The translations under genes and the position numbers were made by a program. Positions 44,286-54,847 of a stretch of DNA of 64,000 nucleotides are shown piece by piece. The notes under the pieces were generated by a model. It was not told where the DNA came from and did not search any database. It saw only the letters and a program-made list of their open reading frames with translations. The DNA comes from Flavobacterium ovatum (lineage in GTDB: Bacteria > Bacteroidota > Bacteroidia > Flavobacteriales > Flavobacteriaceae), in the NCBI RefSeq assembly GCF_040703125.1, contig NZ_CP160035.1:496001-560000 (forward strand), written 5' to 3'. Numbering within the stretch: the stretch's first letter is position 1; each line of letters opens with the position of its first letter.

Positions 44286-44293
44286 TATATTTG
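44286..44293 (+). promoter_or_regulatory. -7 promoter element of pyrH
   Basis: TATATTTG, 22 bases before the ATG at 44316. Confidence 0.55.
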
Positions 44294-44315
44294 CACCAAA
44301 CAACTCAACAAACTC

Positions 44316-45023
44316 ATGAAATATAAAAGAATTCTTCTAAAGTTAAGTGGCGAAGCTTTAATGGGAGATAAGCAATACGGAATTGACCCGGTAAGATTAG
44401 CGGAATATGCGGAAGAAATCAAAAAAATTCACAACAAAGGGGTAGAAATTGCTATCGTTATTGGAGGCGGAAATATCTTTAGAGGAGTTGCTGGCGCAAG
44501 TGCAGGAATGGACAGAGTACAAGGTGACTATATGGGAATGCTTGCTACTATAATAAACGGAATGGCTTTGCAAGGTGCTCTTGAAGACAAAGGAATGTTA
44601 ACTAGATTGCAAACCGCTTTAAAAATTGAAGCCATTGCAGAACCTTATATCAAAAGAAGAGCGGTACGTCACCTTGAAAAAGGCCGAATTGTAATCTTTG
44701 GCGCAGGAACAGGAAACCCTTATTTCACAACTGACACAGCTGCTGTATTAAGAGGAGTTGAAATTAATGCAGATGTGATTCTGAAAGGAACACGTGTAGA
44801 CGGAGTTTATGATTGTGATCCTGAAAAAAATGCATCGGCGGTTAAGTTTGACACTATTTCATTTGAAGATGTACTCAAGAAAGGACTAAATGTAATGGAC
44901 ACCACTGCCTTTACACTAAGTCAAGAAAACAAATTACCTATTGTGATTTTTGATATGAATAAAATAGGGAATCTTGAAAAAATTTGCAACGGAGACAACA
45001 TAGGAACAGTAGTAAATATATAG
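44316..45023 (+). CDS. pyrH: UMP kinase
   Basis: A 235-residue amino-acid-kinase-fold enzyme that converts UMP to UDP. It opens with [14 protein letters not shown]. The motifs [10 protein letters not shown] (about residues 49-58), [20 protein letters not shown] (about 128-147) and [16 protein letters not shown] (about 157-172) are intact. It is followed by frr, the common bacterial order. Confidence 0.96.
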   Translation: MKYKRILLKLSGEALMGDKQYGIDPVRLAEYAEEIKKIHNKGVEIAIVIGGGNIFRGVAGASAGMDRVQGDYMGMLATIINGMALQGALEDKGMLTRLQTALKIEAIAEPYIKRRAVRHLEKGRIVIFGAGTGNPYFTTDTAAVLRGVEINADVILKGTRVDGVYDCDPEKNASAVKFDTISFEDVLKKGLNVMDTTAFTLSQENKLPIVIFDMNKIGNLEKICNGDNIGTVVNI

Positions 45024-45106
45024 TTCACAGTATGTAGTTATAAGTCCCCATAAGAAATGGAGATTAAAAAACCGAATACTGATATTAAAACATAAAATTT
45101 AAAAAG

Positions 45107-45670
45107 ATGACTGAAGAAATCAATTTTATATTGGACAGCGCTAAGGAATCAATGGAAGGTTCTATTGCGCATTTAGAAAAAGAATTTGTAAATATTCGCG
45201 CAGGTAAAGCATCACCTGCAATGATAGGAAGTGTATTTGTTGACTACTATGGTTCATCAACACCACTAGCTCAAGTTGCTAAAATTAGTACTCCTGACGC
45301 TAGAACAATCACATTACAACCATTTGAAAAAAACATGTTACACCCTATTGAAAAAGCAATTATGATTGCTAATCTAGGATTCAACCCAATGAACAATGGT
45401 GACTTAATCATCATCAGTGTTCCACCATTAACAGAAGATAGAAGACGTGATTTAGCCAAACAAGCTAAATCAGAAGCAGAGGATGCTAAAATTGGAATTA
45501 GAAACTCTCGTAAAGACGCTAATACTGATATTAAAAAATTAGAAAAAGACGGTACATCGGAAGATGTTTGCAAAAGTGCTGAAGACGAAGTACAAAACTT
45601 GACTAACAATTATATCAAAAAAATTGACGACCTATTTGCTGTTAAAGAAGCTGAAATCATGAAAGTATAA
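45107..45670 (+). CDS. frr: ribosome recycling factor
   Basis: A 187-residue protein that splits post-termination ribosomes with EF-G. The family signatures are HLEKEFVNIRAGKASPAM, RTITLQPFEKNMLHPIEKAI and VSVPPLTEDRRRDL-type ISVPPLTEDRRRDLAKQAK, followed by the long helix bundle with RNSRKDANTDIKKLEKDG. The length is normal. A terminator follows directly. Confidence 0.96.
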   Translation: MTEEINFILDSAKESMEGSIAHLEKEFVNIRAGKASPAMIGSVFVDYYGSSTPLAQVAKISTPDARTITLQPFEKNMLHPIEKAIMIANLGFNPMNNGDLIIISVPPLTEDRRRDLAKQAKSEAEDAKIGIRNSRKDANTDIKKLEKDGTSEDVCKSAEDEVQNLTNNYIKKIDDLFAVKEAEIMKV

Positions 45671-45690
45671 CTGTAGTTAACTACTGTATT

Positions 45691-45721
45691 AAATCCGTTT
45701 GCTTAGTAAACGGATTTTTTT
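45691..45721 (+). terminator. terminator after frr
   Basis: AAATCCGTTT and AAACGGATTT arms with a 6-base loop and T-run, 20 bases after the stop. Confidence 0.88.
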
Positions 45722-45779
45722 ATTCCTGTTTTTACCATAACAAAAAGGCAATCCACTCGTTTGATAAGAAACTGACTCC

Positions 45780-48278
45780 ATGAAGTATTTTTGTGTATTT
45801 CTTTTACTAATATCGCTTACTATTCAAGCACAATTCCAAATAAATGGGATTGTAAAGGATTTCGAAACAAACAAATCGCTTCCATTTGCTACTATTTCAT
45901 TAGGCAAAGACCATCAAACAATTACAGACGTTGACGGTAAGTTCTCCTTAAAGGTTAACCCAAATAATACCTTTTTTGAAACTTCCTATGTAGGTTACTC
46001 TAAGTCGATAAATGTGATTTCAACCAATGTTGCTTTTTATCCAATCTATCTTTTTACCAATACAACAGTTTTGGAAAAAGTAAACATTGAACACCACAAT
46101 CAAGCTCTATCTATCATCCTAAAAACAATTGCATTAAAAAAGGAAAACAATCCTAAAGAAAAACTCAATAGTTTTGAATTCAAAGCATACAACAAATTAC
46201 TAGTTAGCGCACATCCTGATTCGATTACAGGAAAACTAGACTCTGTTTTTATTCAGAAAAAAAGACGGTTATTATTTAGTAAAATTGATTCCACCAATTA
46301 CAAATTCAAAGAATCTATTAACAAACATCATCTATTCCTGACCGAAAAAGTTTCTCAGTATCAATTTGAAGATAAAACTTTAAAAGAAACTATTTTGGGC
46401 ACTAAAATGGCTGGCTTGAAGCAGCCCATATACGAGATTATTGGCTTTAACCTACAATCTTTTTCTGTTTATGATGACAAATATGAACTTTTTGAAACTA
46501 AATATAAAAGCCCTTTATCCACTGATGCGATAAAAGACTACACCTACAACCTTTTGGACACCGTTACTCTAAAAGGACGAACGGCTTACATGATTCATTT
46601 TAAAAATAAAAAAAGGAGCAAAGCTTCAGGTTTAGAAGGAGTCCTTTATATTGACCAAAATAGTTATGCTATTGCAAAAGCTGTTATGCGAATTAAAGGT
46701 GTATTGGACATTAGTGGCATTCATGAATTTGAATATATCCCAGAGGAAAAAATTTGGTTTCCGTATGCTAAAACTTTTAAAATAGTCAAAGGAAAAAATG
46801 ATGATGATATAAAAATATTAGGCGGAACGATCCAGTTTGATGGTGACATAGAAGACAATTTTGAGACAAGGAATAAACAACCATCTGATTATGTGTATTT
46901 ACTTTCTCAAACCAATAACTTTGACATTCAATACAATGGTCCGGTTCAAATAAAGAAATCATTTGTTAGTATTGAGATAAAAGATAGTGCCTTAAATAAA
47001 CCCGTAGATTTTTGGAATAAATACCGCAAAGATCCTTTAGATATTCGTGAACAGAAAACCTATTTGGCTTTAGATAGTTTATTTTTAAAAAAACGTTATG
47101 AAAGTAAAATCCGTTTTGGGCGAAAAGTAATTAATGGGTATTTGCCATTAAATTTCTTCGATATGGATTTGCGTAAGCTCTTTCGATACAACAATTACGA
47201 AGGTTTCAGGTTGGGTTTTGGAGGAGTAACTAATGAACGTTTTTCAAAAAAATTCAAAATCGATGGTTACACAGCTTACGGAACAAAAGACGGAATTTTT
47301 AAATACCATTTAGGCAGTGCAGTCCGTATTGGCAAATTCTCTAATTCTTGGATAGGCGCCTCCTACACTGATGATGTGCGAGAGATTGCTAGTACGACTT
47401 TCTCCATTGACAAAATTCCGTTCAAGTTATACGATCCACGACCTATCAACATCAGTACTTTTTACAATTATGTAAGCTGGAGAACGTATCTTGAAACAGC
47501 TATCATTCCTAAAACGGAAAGTATCTGGGAGCTTTCGCATTCTGAAGTGTTGCCCAAATTTAATTACGCTTACAACCTAAACAATACTCTTTATACCTAT
47601 TACCAAATGACTACAACTAAGGTTTCCCTACAGTGGAACCCTTTTAGTAATTATATGCAAACTCCAACAGGGAAAATTGAAGTAGAAAAACGTTTCCCGA
47701 AATTTACTTTTCAATTGACACAAAGTTTACCCAAAGTATTTGAAAACGACTTTGAGTTCACTAAGATTGACTTTAAAACAGAGTATGAAAAAAAACACTT
47801 AAACGGTCAAAAAACCAATTTGCTTTTTCAAGGTGGATACGCTCTTGGCGATGTCCCACTAACGCATTTATACAATACATCACCAAATAATATCACCAAA
47901 GAAACTATTATTCAAAGGATCACTTTTGCGGGAAAAAACAGTTTTGAAACTATGTACTTCAATGAATTTTTCTCTAGTGAATTTGTTTATTTCCAATTCA
48001 AACATAGCTTTAATCGAGTAAAATTATTTTCAAAAATAAAACCATCATTTGTATTAGTTTCAAGAATGGCTTGGGGAAATCTGGACAAACCGGAACAACA
48101 TGTGGGTTTGAATTACAAAACCTTAAATGATGGTTATTTTGAATCTGGCGTAGAACTAAACCAAATTCTAAACGGATTAGGACTAACCGCTTTTTACCGT
48201 TACGGTCCAAATCAATTGTCGAAATTTGAAGACAATATCGCTATCAAACTAAGCTTTGTACTCAATCTAGGTCTCTAA
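45780..48278 (+). CDS. DUF5686 outer-membrane protein with carboxypeptidase-like domain
   Basis: An 832-residue envelope protein. The signal peptide is MKYFCVFLLLISLTIQAQF. An N-terminal carboxypeptidase regulatory-like domain (about residues 22-95) shows GIVKDFETNKSLPFATISL and TDVDGKFSLKV. A long DUF5686 region follows, with VTLKGRTAYMIHFKNKKR and GLEGVLYIDQNSYAIAKAVM. The C-terminal half has barrel-like strands and ends IAIKLSFVLNLGL. It resembles TonB-linked or BamA-like outer-membrane proteins without a plug. Function unknown. Its last 4 bases overlap the convergent SMR gene. Confidence 0.85.
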   Translation: MKYFCVFLLLISLTIQAQFQINGIVKDFETNKSLPFATISLGKDHQTITDVDGKFSLKVNPNNTFFETSYVGYSKSINVISTNVAFYPIYLFTNTTVLEKVNIEHHNQALSIILKTIALKKENNPKEKLNSFEFKAYNKLLVSAHPDSITGKLDSVFIQKKRRLLFSKIDSTNYKFKESINKHHLFLTEKVSQYQFEDKTLKETILGTKMAGLKQPIYEIIGFNLQSFSVYDDKYELFETKYKSPLSTDAIKDYTYNLLDTVTLKGRTAYMIHFKNKKRSKASGLEGVLYIDQNSYAIAKAVMRIKGVLDISGIHEFEYIPEEKIWFPYAKTFKIVKGKNDDDIKILGGTIQFDGDIEDNFETRNKQPSDYVYLLSQTNNFDIQYNGPVQIKKSFVSIEIKDSALNKPVDFWNKYRKDPLDIREQKTYLALDSLFLKKRYESKIRFGRKVINGYLPLNFFDMDLRKLFRYNNYEGFRLGFGGVTNERFSKKFKIDGYTAYGTKDGIFKYHLGSAVRIGKFSNSWIGASYTDDVREIASTTFSIDKIPFKLYDPRPINISTFYNYVSWRTYLETAIIPKTESIWELSHSEVLPKFNYAYNLNNTLYTYYQMTTTKVSLQWNPFSNYMQTPTGKIEVEKRFPKFTFQLTQSLPKVFENDFEFTKIDFKTEYEKKHLNGQKTNLLFQGGYALGDVPLTHLYNTSPNNITKETIIQRITFAGKNSFETMYFNEFFSSEFVYFQFKHSFNRVKLFSKIKPSFVLVSRMAWGNLDKPEQHVGLNYKTLNDGYFESGVELNQILNGLGLTAFYRYGPNQLSKFEDNIAIKLSFVLNLGL

Positions 48279-48604
48279 TGACTAGAAACAAATTTCAACC
48301 CTATAATCGACACAATTAGAGTGGTTATAAAAAACAACCTCCAGAAAGTCGCGGGTTCTTTAAAAACAAAAACCCCAACAAGCACAGTGCCTACAGCTCC
48401 AATTCCTGTCCAAACGGCATAGGCTGTTCCAATTGGCAACACTTGTGTGGCTTTATACAATAAAACCATACTAATGGTCAATGACACTAAAAAACCAAGA
48501 AGCCAATAAGTCGATTCTATACCTGACGTCTCTTTGGCTTTGCCTAAACAAGAAGCAAACGCTACTTCAAACAAACCACCTATTATTAATAAAATCCAAC
48601 TCAT
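48275..48604 (-). CDS. SMR family multidrug efflux protein (SugE/EmrE-like)
   Basis: A 109-residue protein with four helices, the SMR size. It opens MSWILLIIGGLFEVAFASCLGKAKE, with the membrane-embedded Glu14 of SMR transporters. GTAYAVWTGIGAVGTVLVGVFVFKEP (about residues 57-82) is the dimer and gating helix. Glu14 in the GGLFEVAFA context is closer to SugE/Gdx guanidinium exporters than to EmrE. It appears as a single gene and would act as a homodimer. Confidence 0.9.
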   Translation of the reverse strand: MSWILLIIGGLFEVAFASCLGKAKETSGIESTYWLLGFLVSLTISMVLLYKATQVLPIGTAYAVWTGIGAVGTVLVGVFVFKEPATFWRLFFITTLIVSIIGLKFVSSH

Positions 48605-48824
48605 CTTTATTCTATAAAAATACTATAGATGGTATTCCTCAACCCATCATTATTTACATTTAAAACTTTCTAAGATTCTCTTTCAAAACAGGCACAAAGA
48701 TGCTAAATTTTACAATATCTTTTACATGCTCTCCATTAACTTTTATGTGCTATAAAAAGTCCTTTTAAAAGGGTGGAAATCATTAAAATCTACAAATAAA
48801 TTACTCTTTTACTTTGGTTTTCAC

Positions 48825-48832
48825 TACCTTTG
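48825..48832 (+). promoter_or_regulatory. -7 promoter element of the MMPL gene
   Basis: TACCTTTG, 18 bases before the ATG at 48851. Confidence 0.55.
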
Positions 48833-48850
48833 CATCCATTTTAAAAACGT

Positions 48851-51259
48851 ATGAAGAAAATATTTAAAGTAGGATTTTGGGAGTTTATCGCCCGAATTGT
48901 ACTTAAAAACAGACTTGCCATCCTGGGACTTATTCTTTTAATAACTGTTTCACTGGCATTACAATGGAAAAATATTCAGTTTTCATTTACAGAAGCCAAC
49001 TTACTTCCTGACAATAATAACATCAATAAAGAATACAATGCCTTTTTAGAAAAATTTGGAGAGGAAGGCAATTTGATTGTTGTAGGAGTTAAAGACGATG
49101 CGTTTTTTACCCCAAAAGCATTTGCCGCTTGGAATAAATTGATGACCGAAATAAAAGCGCAGAAAGAAATTGAGTTAGTTGTTTCTATCAATGATTTAAA
49201 ACAACTCAAAAAAAATGACTCGCTTCAAACTTTTGAGATGGTTCCTTTCGTGAATGTAAACAAAACAGGATCACAAGAGTATTTAAATTCCATTAAAAAA
49301 GATTTATTTCAAAACATGCCTTTTTACGAAGGACTCCTTTTCAATAAACAAAACGGAAGTTTGCGCTCTGCCATTTATATGGACAAGAAGATTGTCAATA
49401 CTGCACTTCGTAAAGAATATATTGTCAATGATTTTATTCCAAAAATTGAAGCTTTCGAGAAAGAAACCGGAATTGACTTACATGTTTCCGGAATGCCTTA
49501 TATCCGAACGCTAAATGCATTGAGTATTCTTAATGAAATCAGTTTGTTTATTGGCGCTTCCTTATTGATTACCTCATTAATTTTCTTTTTCTTTTTCCGT
49601 TCGTTCCGTGCTACTTTGATTGCTGTTTTGATTGTGGTTGTAGGGGTTATGTGGACTTTTGGACTTTTAGGTTTATTCAATTACCAAATCACAGTACTTA
49701 CAGCATTGGTACCTACTCTGGTTATTGTCATTGGAATACCTAATTGTATTTTCTTAACTAATAAATACCAACAAGAATATGTGGCGCATGGAAATAAAGC
49801 CAAAGCACTACAAAGAGTGATTACTAAAGTAGGAACTGCTACTTTAATGACTAATTTGACTACGGCTGCAGGTTTTGCTACTTTTATCATTACCAATAGC
49901 CAATTGCTGAAAGAATTTGGTATCATCTCCTCTTTGAGTATTATGGCACTGTTCTTTTTATGTTTGATCACCATTCCTATTTACTACAGTTATCAACCCG
50001 TTCCAAAAGACAAACACTTAGAGCATTTGCGTCGAAATTACACTAAAATATTTATGCAGTGGATTGAGAAGATGGTAAAATACAATCGCCGTTATGTGTA
50101 TGCAGTTGCCATTGTTTTATTTATTGTGAGCACATTTGGAGCACTAAAGATCAAAACTTCAGGCAGCTTAATTGAAGATATGCCTCAAAACACTCCTTTT
50201 TTTAAAGATATTCTTTTCTTTGAAAAAGAATTCAACGGAGTTATGCCTCTAGAAATAACTATTGATACTAAAAGAAAAAAAGGGGTAATGAGATCTTCTA
50301 CGCTCCGTAAAATGGACGAATTACAAGAGACGATAGACTCTATTCCAGAATTATCGAAACCAATTTCCATTTTAAATTTGGTTAAATACTCAAAACAAGC
50401 TTATTACAATGGTAATCCTAACTATTATGAATTACCTACTTCACAAGAACAAAGTTTTATTTTGAGCTACGCTAAAAACGCTACCAAAAACTCAAAAGAA
50501 AACATCATGAAAAGCTATGTGGATAGCACAGGGCAAACAGCTAGAATCACAACCTTCATGAAAGATATTGGCACGGGGAATATGGCTAAAATAGAAAGTG
50601 AATTATTAGTCAAAATCAATAAAATTTTCCCAAAAGACCGCTACAACGTAGTCATGACAGGAAAGGCTTTAGTATTTGAAAAAGGAACAAAATACCTTTT
50701 AGACAATTTAGTCACCTCCTTACTTTTTGCCGTTTTCTTGATTTGCGTATTAATGCTTTTCATGTTTCGTTCATTCAAAATGGTCGTTGTTTCAGTAATC
50801 CCTAACCTATTACCCCTGACGATAACCGCTGGATTAATGGGGTATTTTGGAATACCACTTAAACCTTCAACTATTTTGGTTTTCAGCATTGCTTTTGGAC
50901 TTTCTGTTGATGATACGATTCACTTTTTGGCACAATACCGACAAGAACTCACAAACCACAATTGGAAAATAAAAAAATCAGTAATAGCCACCATCAAAGA
51001 AGCAGGTGTGAGTATGTTCTATACCTCAGTAGTTTTATTTGCTGGATTTTCTGTTTTCCTTCTATCTGATTTTGGAGGAACCGTTGCCCTTGGAGGACTG
51101 ATTGCAATGACGTTACTTTTTGGTATGCTGTCTAACTTGATGCTATTACCTTGTTTGGTTTTAACACTTAACAAGACACTTGCAAACAAACAAGAATTTA
51201 AAGAGCCAACGATTGATGTATTAAGTAAGGTAGAAGAATTAGAGCTTATTGAAAAATAA
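48851..51259 (+). CDS. MMPL/RND family transporter
   Basis: An 802-residue membrane protein with the RND plan repeated twice: one helix, a large periplasmic domain, then five to six helices. The helix-4 motifs are visible as LVPTLVIVIGIPNCIFLTNK (first half) and VFSIAFGLSVDDTIHFLAQY (second half), with the acidic pair for proton coupling in the second. The size and layout fit hopanoid-biosynthesis-type or MMPL exporters. No membrane-fusion partner is nearby. The substrate is unknown; lipid export is the usual guess. Confidence 0.88.
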   Translation: MKKIFKVGFWEFIARIVLKNRLAILGLILLITVSLALQWKNIQFSFTEANLLPDNNNINKEYNAFLEKFGEEGNLIVVGVKDDAFFTPKAFAAWNKLMTEIKAQKEIELVVSINDLKQLKKNDSLQTFEMVPFVNVNKTGSQEYLNSIKKDLFQNMPFYEGLLFNKQNGSLRSAIYMDKKIVNTALRKEYIVNDFIPKIEAFEKETGIDLHVSGMPYIRTLNALSILNEISLFIGASLLITSLIFFFFFRSFRATLIAVLIVVVGVMWTFGLLGLFNYQITVLTALVPTLVIVIGIPNCIFLTNKYQQEYVAHGNKAKALQRVITKVGTATLMTNLTTAAGFATFIITNSQLLKEFGIISSLSIMALFFLCLITIPIYYSYQPVPKDKHLEHLRRNYTKIFMQWIEKMVKYNRRYVYAVAIVLFIVSTFGALKIKTSGSLIEDMPQNTPFFKDILFFEKEFNGVMPLEITIDTKRKKGVMRSSTLRKMDELQETIDSIPELSKPISILNLVKYSKQAYYNGNPNYYELPTSQEQSFILSYAKNATKNSKENIMKSYVDSTGQTARITTFMKDIGTGNMAKIESELLVKINKIFPKDRYNVVMTGKALVFEKGTKYLLDNLVTSLLFAVFLICVLMLFMFRSFKMVVVSVIPNLLPLTITAGLMGYFGIPLKPSTILVFSIAFGLSVDDTIHFLAQYRQELTNHNWKIKKSVIATIKEAGVSMFYTSVVLFAGFSVFLLSDFGGTVALGGLIAMTLLFGMLSNLMLLPCLVLTLNKTLANKQEFKEPTIDVLSKVEELELIEK

Positions 51260-51512
51260 TTTCAAAACCCCTTCTCATTTAGCTAACTTGAAGTCAAATA
51301 TTTGAGGATTTACACCTTGTTATTCAATACAAGTTTATCAATTAATATTGCTTTTTTTTACTAAACATATAAAGAAATATAAAATTACCAATAATTAAAA
51401 AATACTAAACGCTGAAAGAGCAACTTGTTTAAAAAAAACTTATTTTTATTTACATCGCTAATTACATAGAGTTTAAATTATACAAGACAATTAACAATTA
51501 GAATTACAGAAT

Positions 51513-54134
51513 ATGACCGATACCACTTCTGAAGTAGAAAGATTAGCCATTGATGACACATACAAAACTTGGAAAAAATGGGGGCCATATTTAGCCGAAA
51601 GGCAATGGGGAACTGTTCGCGAAGATTATAGTGAAGACGGAAATGCATGGGAGTTCATTAACCATGACAAAGCACGTAGTAATGCTTATAGGTGGGGAGA
51701 AGAAGGTATTGGAGGGTTTTGTGATTCTCGTGAAATCTTGTGCCTTGCACCCGCATTTTGGAATGGCAAAGACCCTATTATAAAAGAAAGATTATTTGGT
51801 TTGACCAATAATCAAGGAAACCACGGAGAAGACGTGAAAGAACTTTACTTTCACCAAGTTTCCTCTCCTACCCATTCGTACGCCAAATACCTTTACAAAT
51901 ATCCTCAGAACGAATTTCCATATTCTGAATTAGCGGAGAAAAATAATCGCAGTAGAGAGGAATCAGAATTTGAACTAATTGACACAGATAGCTTTAAGAA
52001 CAATGCTTATTTTGATTGTTTTATCGAATATGCAAAAGCAGATGTTGATGATATATTGATGAAAGTTACTGTTGTGAACAGAGGCAAAAAAACAGCCAAA
52101 ATCCACGTACTTCCCCATTTATGGTTTAGAAATTTCTGGAAACACAACGATCAATTCACACGCCCCAACATGAAATCCTTAACTGAGGATACCGTACACT
52201 CTAGAAGTAGTAGAAATGGTAATTATTACTTTTATCATGAAGAAGGCGAACAATTATTTTGTGAAAACGAAACCAATAACAAACGTATTTACAATTCACC
52301 AAACGAGGTGGATTATGTAAAAGACGGAATCAATGACCACGTTGTTGATGGAAAGCCAACGGTAAATCCAGAAAAAAATGGATCTAAAATGGCTATTTGG
52401 CACAAACTAACCCTAAAACCAGGTGAAGAAAAAAGCATTAGAGTACGCCTTAGCAAAAAAGCTATAGAACACCCTTGGGCTAATTTTGACACTGAATTTA
52501 CCAAAAGAATTCAAGAATGTGAAGCGTTTTATGATGGTATCATCAATAAAGACATCCCTGAACACCGCAGAGAATTAGCTAAAAAAGCTTTTTCAGGCTT
52601 GTTATGGACTAAGCAATTTTACTATTATGATGTTCATAAATGGTTTTTTGGAGGCCCTGGAGAAGATGCGTCAAAAAGACCCCATACAAGGAATTTCAGT
52701 TGGCAACATTTGACCAATCGTCACGTAATCTCCATGCCTGATAAATGGGAATATCCATGGTATGCAGCTTGGGATTTGGCTTTTCACATGGCGTCTTTTG
52801 TTGAAATTGATCCTTACTTTGCCAAAGAACAATTATTATTAGTTCTGCAAGAAAGTTATATGCATCCCAATGGACAAATTCCTGCTTACGAATGGAATTT
52901 CAGTGATGTAAACCCACCGGTGCATTCTTGGGCGGTTTGGAATATTTATGACAAGGACAAAGCCAAAACAGGAACAGGAGATACCGTATTTCTAGAAAGA
53001 GCGTTTCAAAAATTACTGCTTAACTTTACTTGGTGGGTAAACCAAAAAGATAAAAGTGGTACCGACCTTTTTGAAGGTGGATTTTTAGGTTTGGATAATA
53101 TTGGGGTTTTTGACCGCAATCACATGCCTGAAGGGATTACCAGAATGCAACAAGCTGACGCTACCAGTTGGATGGCCATGTTTTCATTAAACATGCTACG
53201 TATGGCGCTAGAATTGTCAAAAACAAATAAAAATTACGAATATTCAGTCGTGAAGTTTTTCAGACACTTTTTAAATATTGCATGGGCAATGCACCATATT
53301 GGAAAAAAAGATATCTCATTATGGGATGACCAAGATAATTTTTATTATGATGTTGTTGAAATGTCAAGTGGTGCAACTGACTTACTAAGAGTCCGTTCGT
53401 TAGTTGGCATCATCCCATTGTTTGCTGTTGAAATTATTCATAAAGATTTATTTGAGGAATTAAACAAATTTAAAACTAGAGCCAACGAAATTATCAAAAC
53501 TCGTCCTGATTTGGCTTCGTTAATATCCAATATTGATGACACTAATGAAGATGGGAACTATCTATTCTCCATAATGAGAGGATTTAGATTAGAGCATCTT
53601 TTAGTACGTTTATTAGATGAAAAAGAGTTTCTTTCTGATTACGGAATTCGTTCTTTGTCTAAATACCATGAAGAACATCCTTTTGTTTTTCAACACCACG
53701 GACATCACCAAATTCAATATGAAGCAGGAGAAAGTCGCTCCGATATGTTTGGTGGAAACTCCAACTGGCGTGGTCCTATCTGGATGCCATTGAACTACAT
53801 GATTATTCAGTCGTTGCGTAAATACTACACTTTTTACGGGCCAACATATACGTATGAATTCCCTACAGGATCAGGTGTTAAAATGAATTTGAAACAAATT
53901 GCAAACGAATTGAGTAAGCGATTAATCAAACTTTTTGAACCGAATGAAAAAGGGAAATTCCAATACCACTCAGAAGACCCTAACAAGCTTTTTACTAAAG
54001 ATGAACATTTTAAAGACCAACATTTCTTTTATGAATTCTTTGATGGAGACAATGGTAAAGGATTAGGAGCTTCTCACCAAACTGGTTGGACAGCGCTTAT
54101 TGCTAACTTGGTTCTGGAATTGGACGAGGATTAG
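51513..54134 (+). CDS. glucosidase, GH63-like (alpha/alpha barrel)
   Basis: An 873-residue cytoplasmic-looking protein with no signal peptide. It opens with ERLAIDDTYKTWKKWGPYLAERQWGTVREDYS and contains AYRWGEEGIGGFCDSREILC. The GH63-type catalytic region holds WYAAWDLAFHMASFVEIDPY (about residues 411-430), QADATSWMAMFSLNMLRMAL (about 547-566) and GGNSNWRGPIWMPLNYMIIQ (about 749-768). Conserved acids in these blocks are the likely catalytic pair. The family hydrolyses glucosyl or mannosyl-glycerate-type linkages; the real substrate is unknown. It stands alone with a terminator behind it. Confidence 0.85.
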   Translation: MTDTTSEVERLAIDDTYKTWKKWGPYLAERQWGTVREDYSEDGNAWEFINHDKARSNAYRWGEEGIGGFCDSREILCLAPAFWNGKDPIIKERLFGLTNNQGNHGEDVKELYFHQVSSPTHSYAKYLYKYPQNEFPYSELAEKNNRSREESEFELIDTDSFKNNAYFDCFIEYAKADVDDILMKVTVVNRGKKTAKIHVLPHLWFRNFWKHNDQFTRPNMKSLTEDTVHSRSSRNGNYYFYHEEGEQLFCENETNNKRIYNSPNEVDYVKDGINDHVVDGKPTVNPEKNGSKMAIWHKLTLKPGEEKSIRVRLSKKAIEHPWANFDTEFTKRIQECEAFYDGIINKDIPEHRRELAKKAFSGLLWTKQFYYYDVHKWFFGGPGEDASKRPHTRNFSWQHLTNRHVISMPDKWEYPWYAAWDLAFHMASFVEIDPYFAKEQLLLVLQESYMHPNGQIPAYEWNFSDVNPPVHSWAVWNIYDKDKAKTGTGDTVFLERAFQKLLLNFTWWVNQKDKSGTDLFEGGFLGLDNIGVFDRNHMPEGITRMQQADATSWMAMFSLNMLRMALELSKTNKNYEYSVVKFFRHFLNIAWAMHHIGKKDISLWDDQDNFYYDVVEMSSGATDLLRVRSLVGIIPLFAVEIIHKDLFEELNKFKTRANEIIKTRPDLASLISNIDDTNEDGNYLFSIMRGFRLEHLLVRLLDEKEFLSDYGIRSLSKYHEEHPFVFQHHGHHQIQYEAGESRSDMFGGNSNWRGPIWMPLNYMIIQSLRKYYTFYGPTYTYEFPTGSGVKMNLKQIANELSKRLIKLFEPNEKGKFQYHSEDPNKLFTKDEHFKDQHFFYEFFDGDNGKGLGASHQTGWTALIANLVLELDED

Positions 54135-54159
54135 AAAATATTTAAGATTATAGAACAGG

Positions 54160-54195
54160 AACTTCCCGTCTTACAAAGGCGGGAAGTTTTTTTTT
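54160..54195 (+). terminator. terminator after the glucosidase (twin copy 1)
   Basis: AACTTCCCG..CGGGAAGTT with TCTTACAAAGG between, then nine Ts. Nearly identical to the terminator at 54613-54647. Confidence 0.85.
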
Positions 54196-54278
54196 GATTT
54201 TTTTTAAGTAAAGGGGGGGACAAATTTTAATAGTTGTTGATATAGTAGTATAATCAAACATTTTAAAAACAAAACATT

Positions 54279-54557
54279 ATGAAAACTACTATCATTTTTA
54301 CAGCATTTTTTCTTGGATTTATATTCTCTTCAAATGCACAGTCAACAGAACCAGTACTTATAAAAACCCAAAAACAAACAGTTTCTATCGGTGGTGGCAG
54401 TGACGGAAATCCACAAGCAGCTGAGGCCGAAATAAATAGATCTAGAAGTAATATTAAAAACCAAATTGACCAAAAACCTAATACAACTGAACCTACTACG
54501 GCGGAACCTAAAAAACCCAAAGATTCTGCGAGTGGACTAGCAACAGGAAGAAGATAA
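54279..54557 (+). CDS. small secreted protein, unknown function
   Basis: A 92-residue protein. The signal peptide (about residues 1-20, ending SSNAQ) is followed by a mature part of about 72 residues. The mature part starts with a strand-like VLIKTQKQTVSIGGGSDG, then a helix AAEAEINRSRSNIKNQIDQ and a Pro/Thr/Lys-rich tail ending GLATGRR. No cysteine, lipobox or sorting domain. No family recognised. It has its own unit, flanked on both sides by near-identical terminators. Confidence 0.7.
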   Translation: MKTTIIFTAFFLGFIFSSNAQSTEPVLIKTQKQTVSIGGGSDGNPQAAEAEINRSRSNIKNQIDQKPNTTEPTTAEPKKPKDSASGLATGRR

Positions 54558-54612
54558 TAGTGGTGAATTTAACAGAATTCACTTTTTATTCATCTTAGAA
54601 TGTGATGGTATG

Positions 54613-54647
54613 AACTTCCTGTCTTACAAAGACGGGAAGTTTTTTTG
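54613..54647 (+). terminator. terminator after the small secreted protein (twin copy 2)
   Basis: AACTTCCTGTC / GACGGGAAGTT with loop TTACAAA and a T-run. It differs from the copy at 54160 by two bases in the hairpin. Confidence 0.85.
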
Positions 54648-54796
54648 GTATAAATCACTAACTCTTTCATTAATAAACCATAATTCCACTACAGCCTAGC
54701 CCTGATAGAAGCGGCATCCTTTTACTTTTTTTTTCAAAAAGTAAAAGATATAGCGGATAGCAGGAAATAGCTCCTGAAAAATAACTCCAAAAGATT

Positions 54797-54804
54797 TATA
54801 TTTG
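54797..54804 (+). promoter_or_regulatory. -7 promoter element of asnS
   Basis: TATATTTG, 43 bases before the ATG at 54848. Confidence 0.5.
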
Positions 54805-54847
54805 TAGTTGAAAACAGCCCGTTTTTTATAATTAATATCGCTATAAA

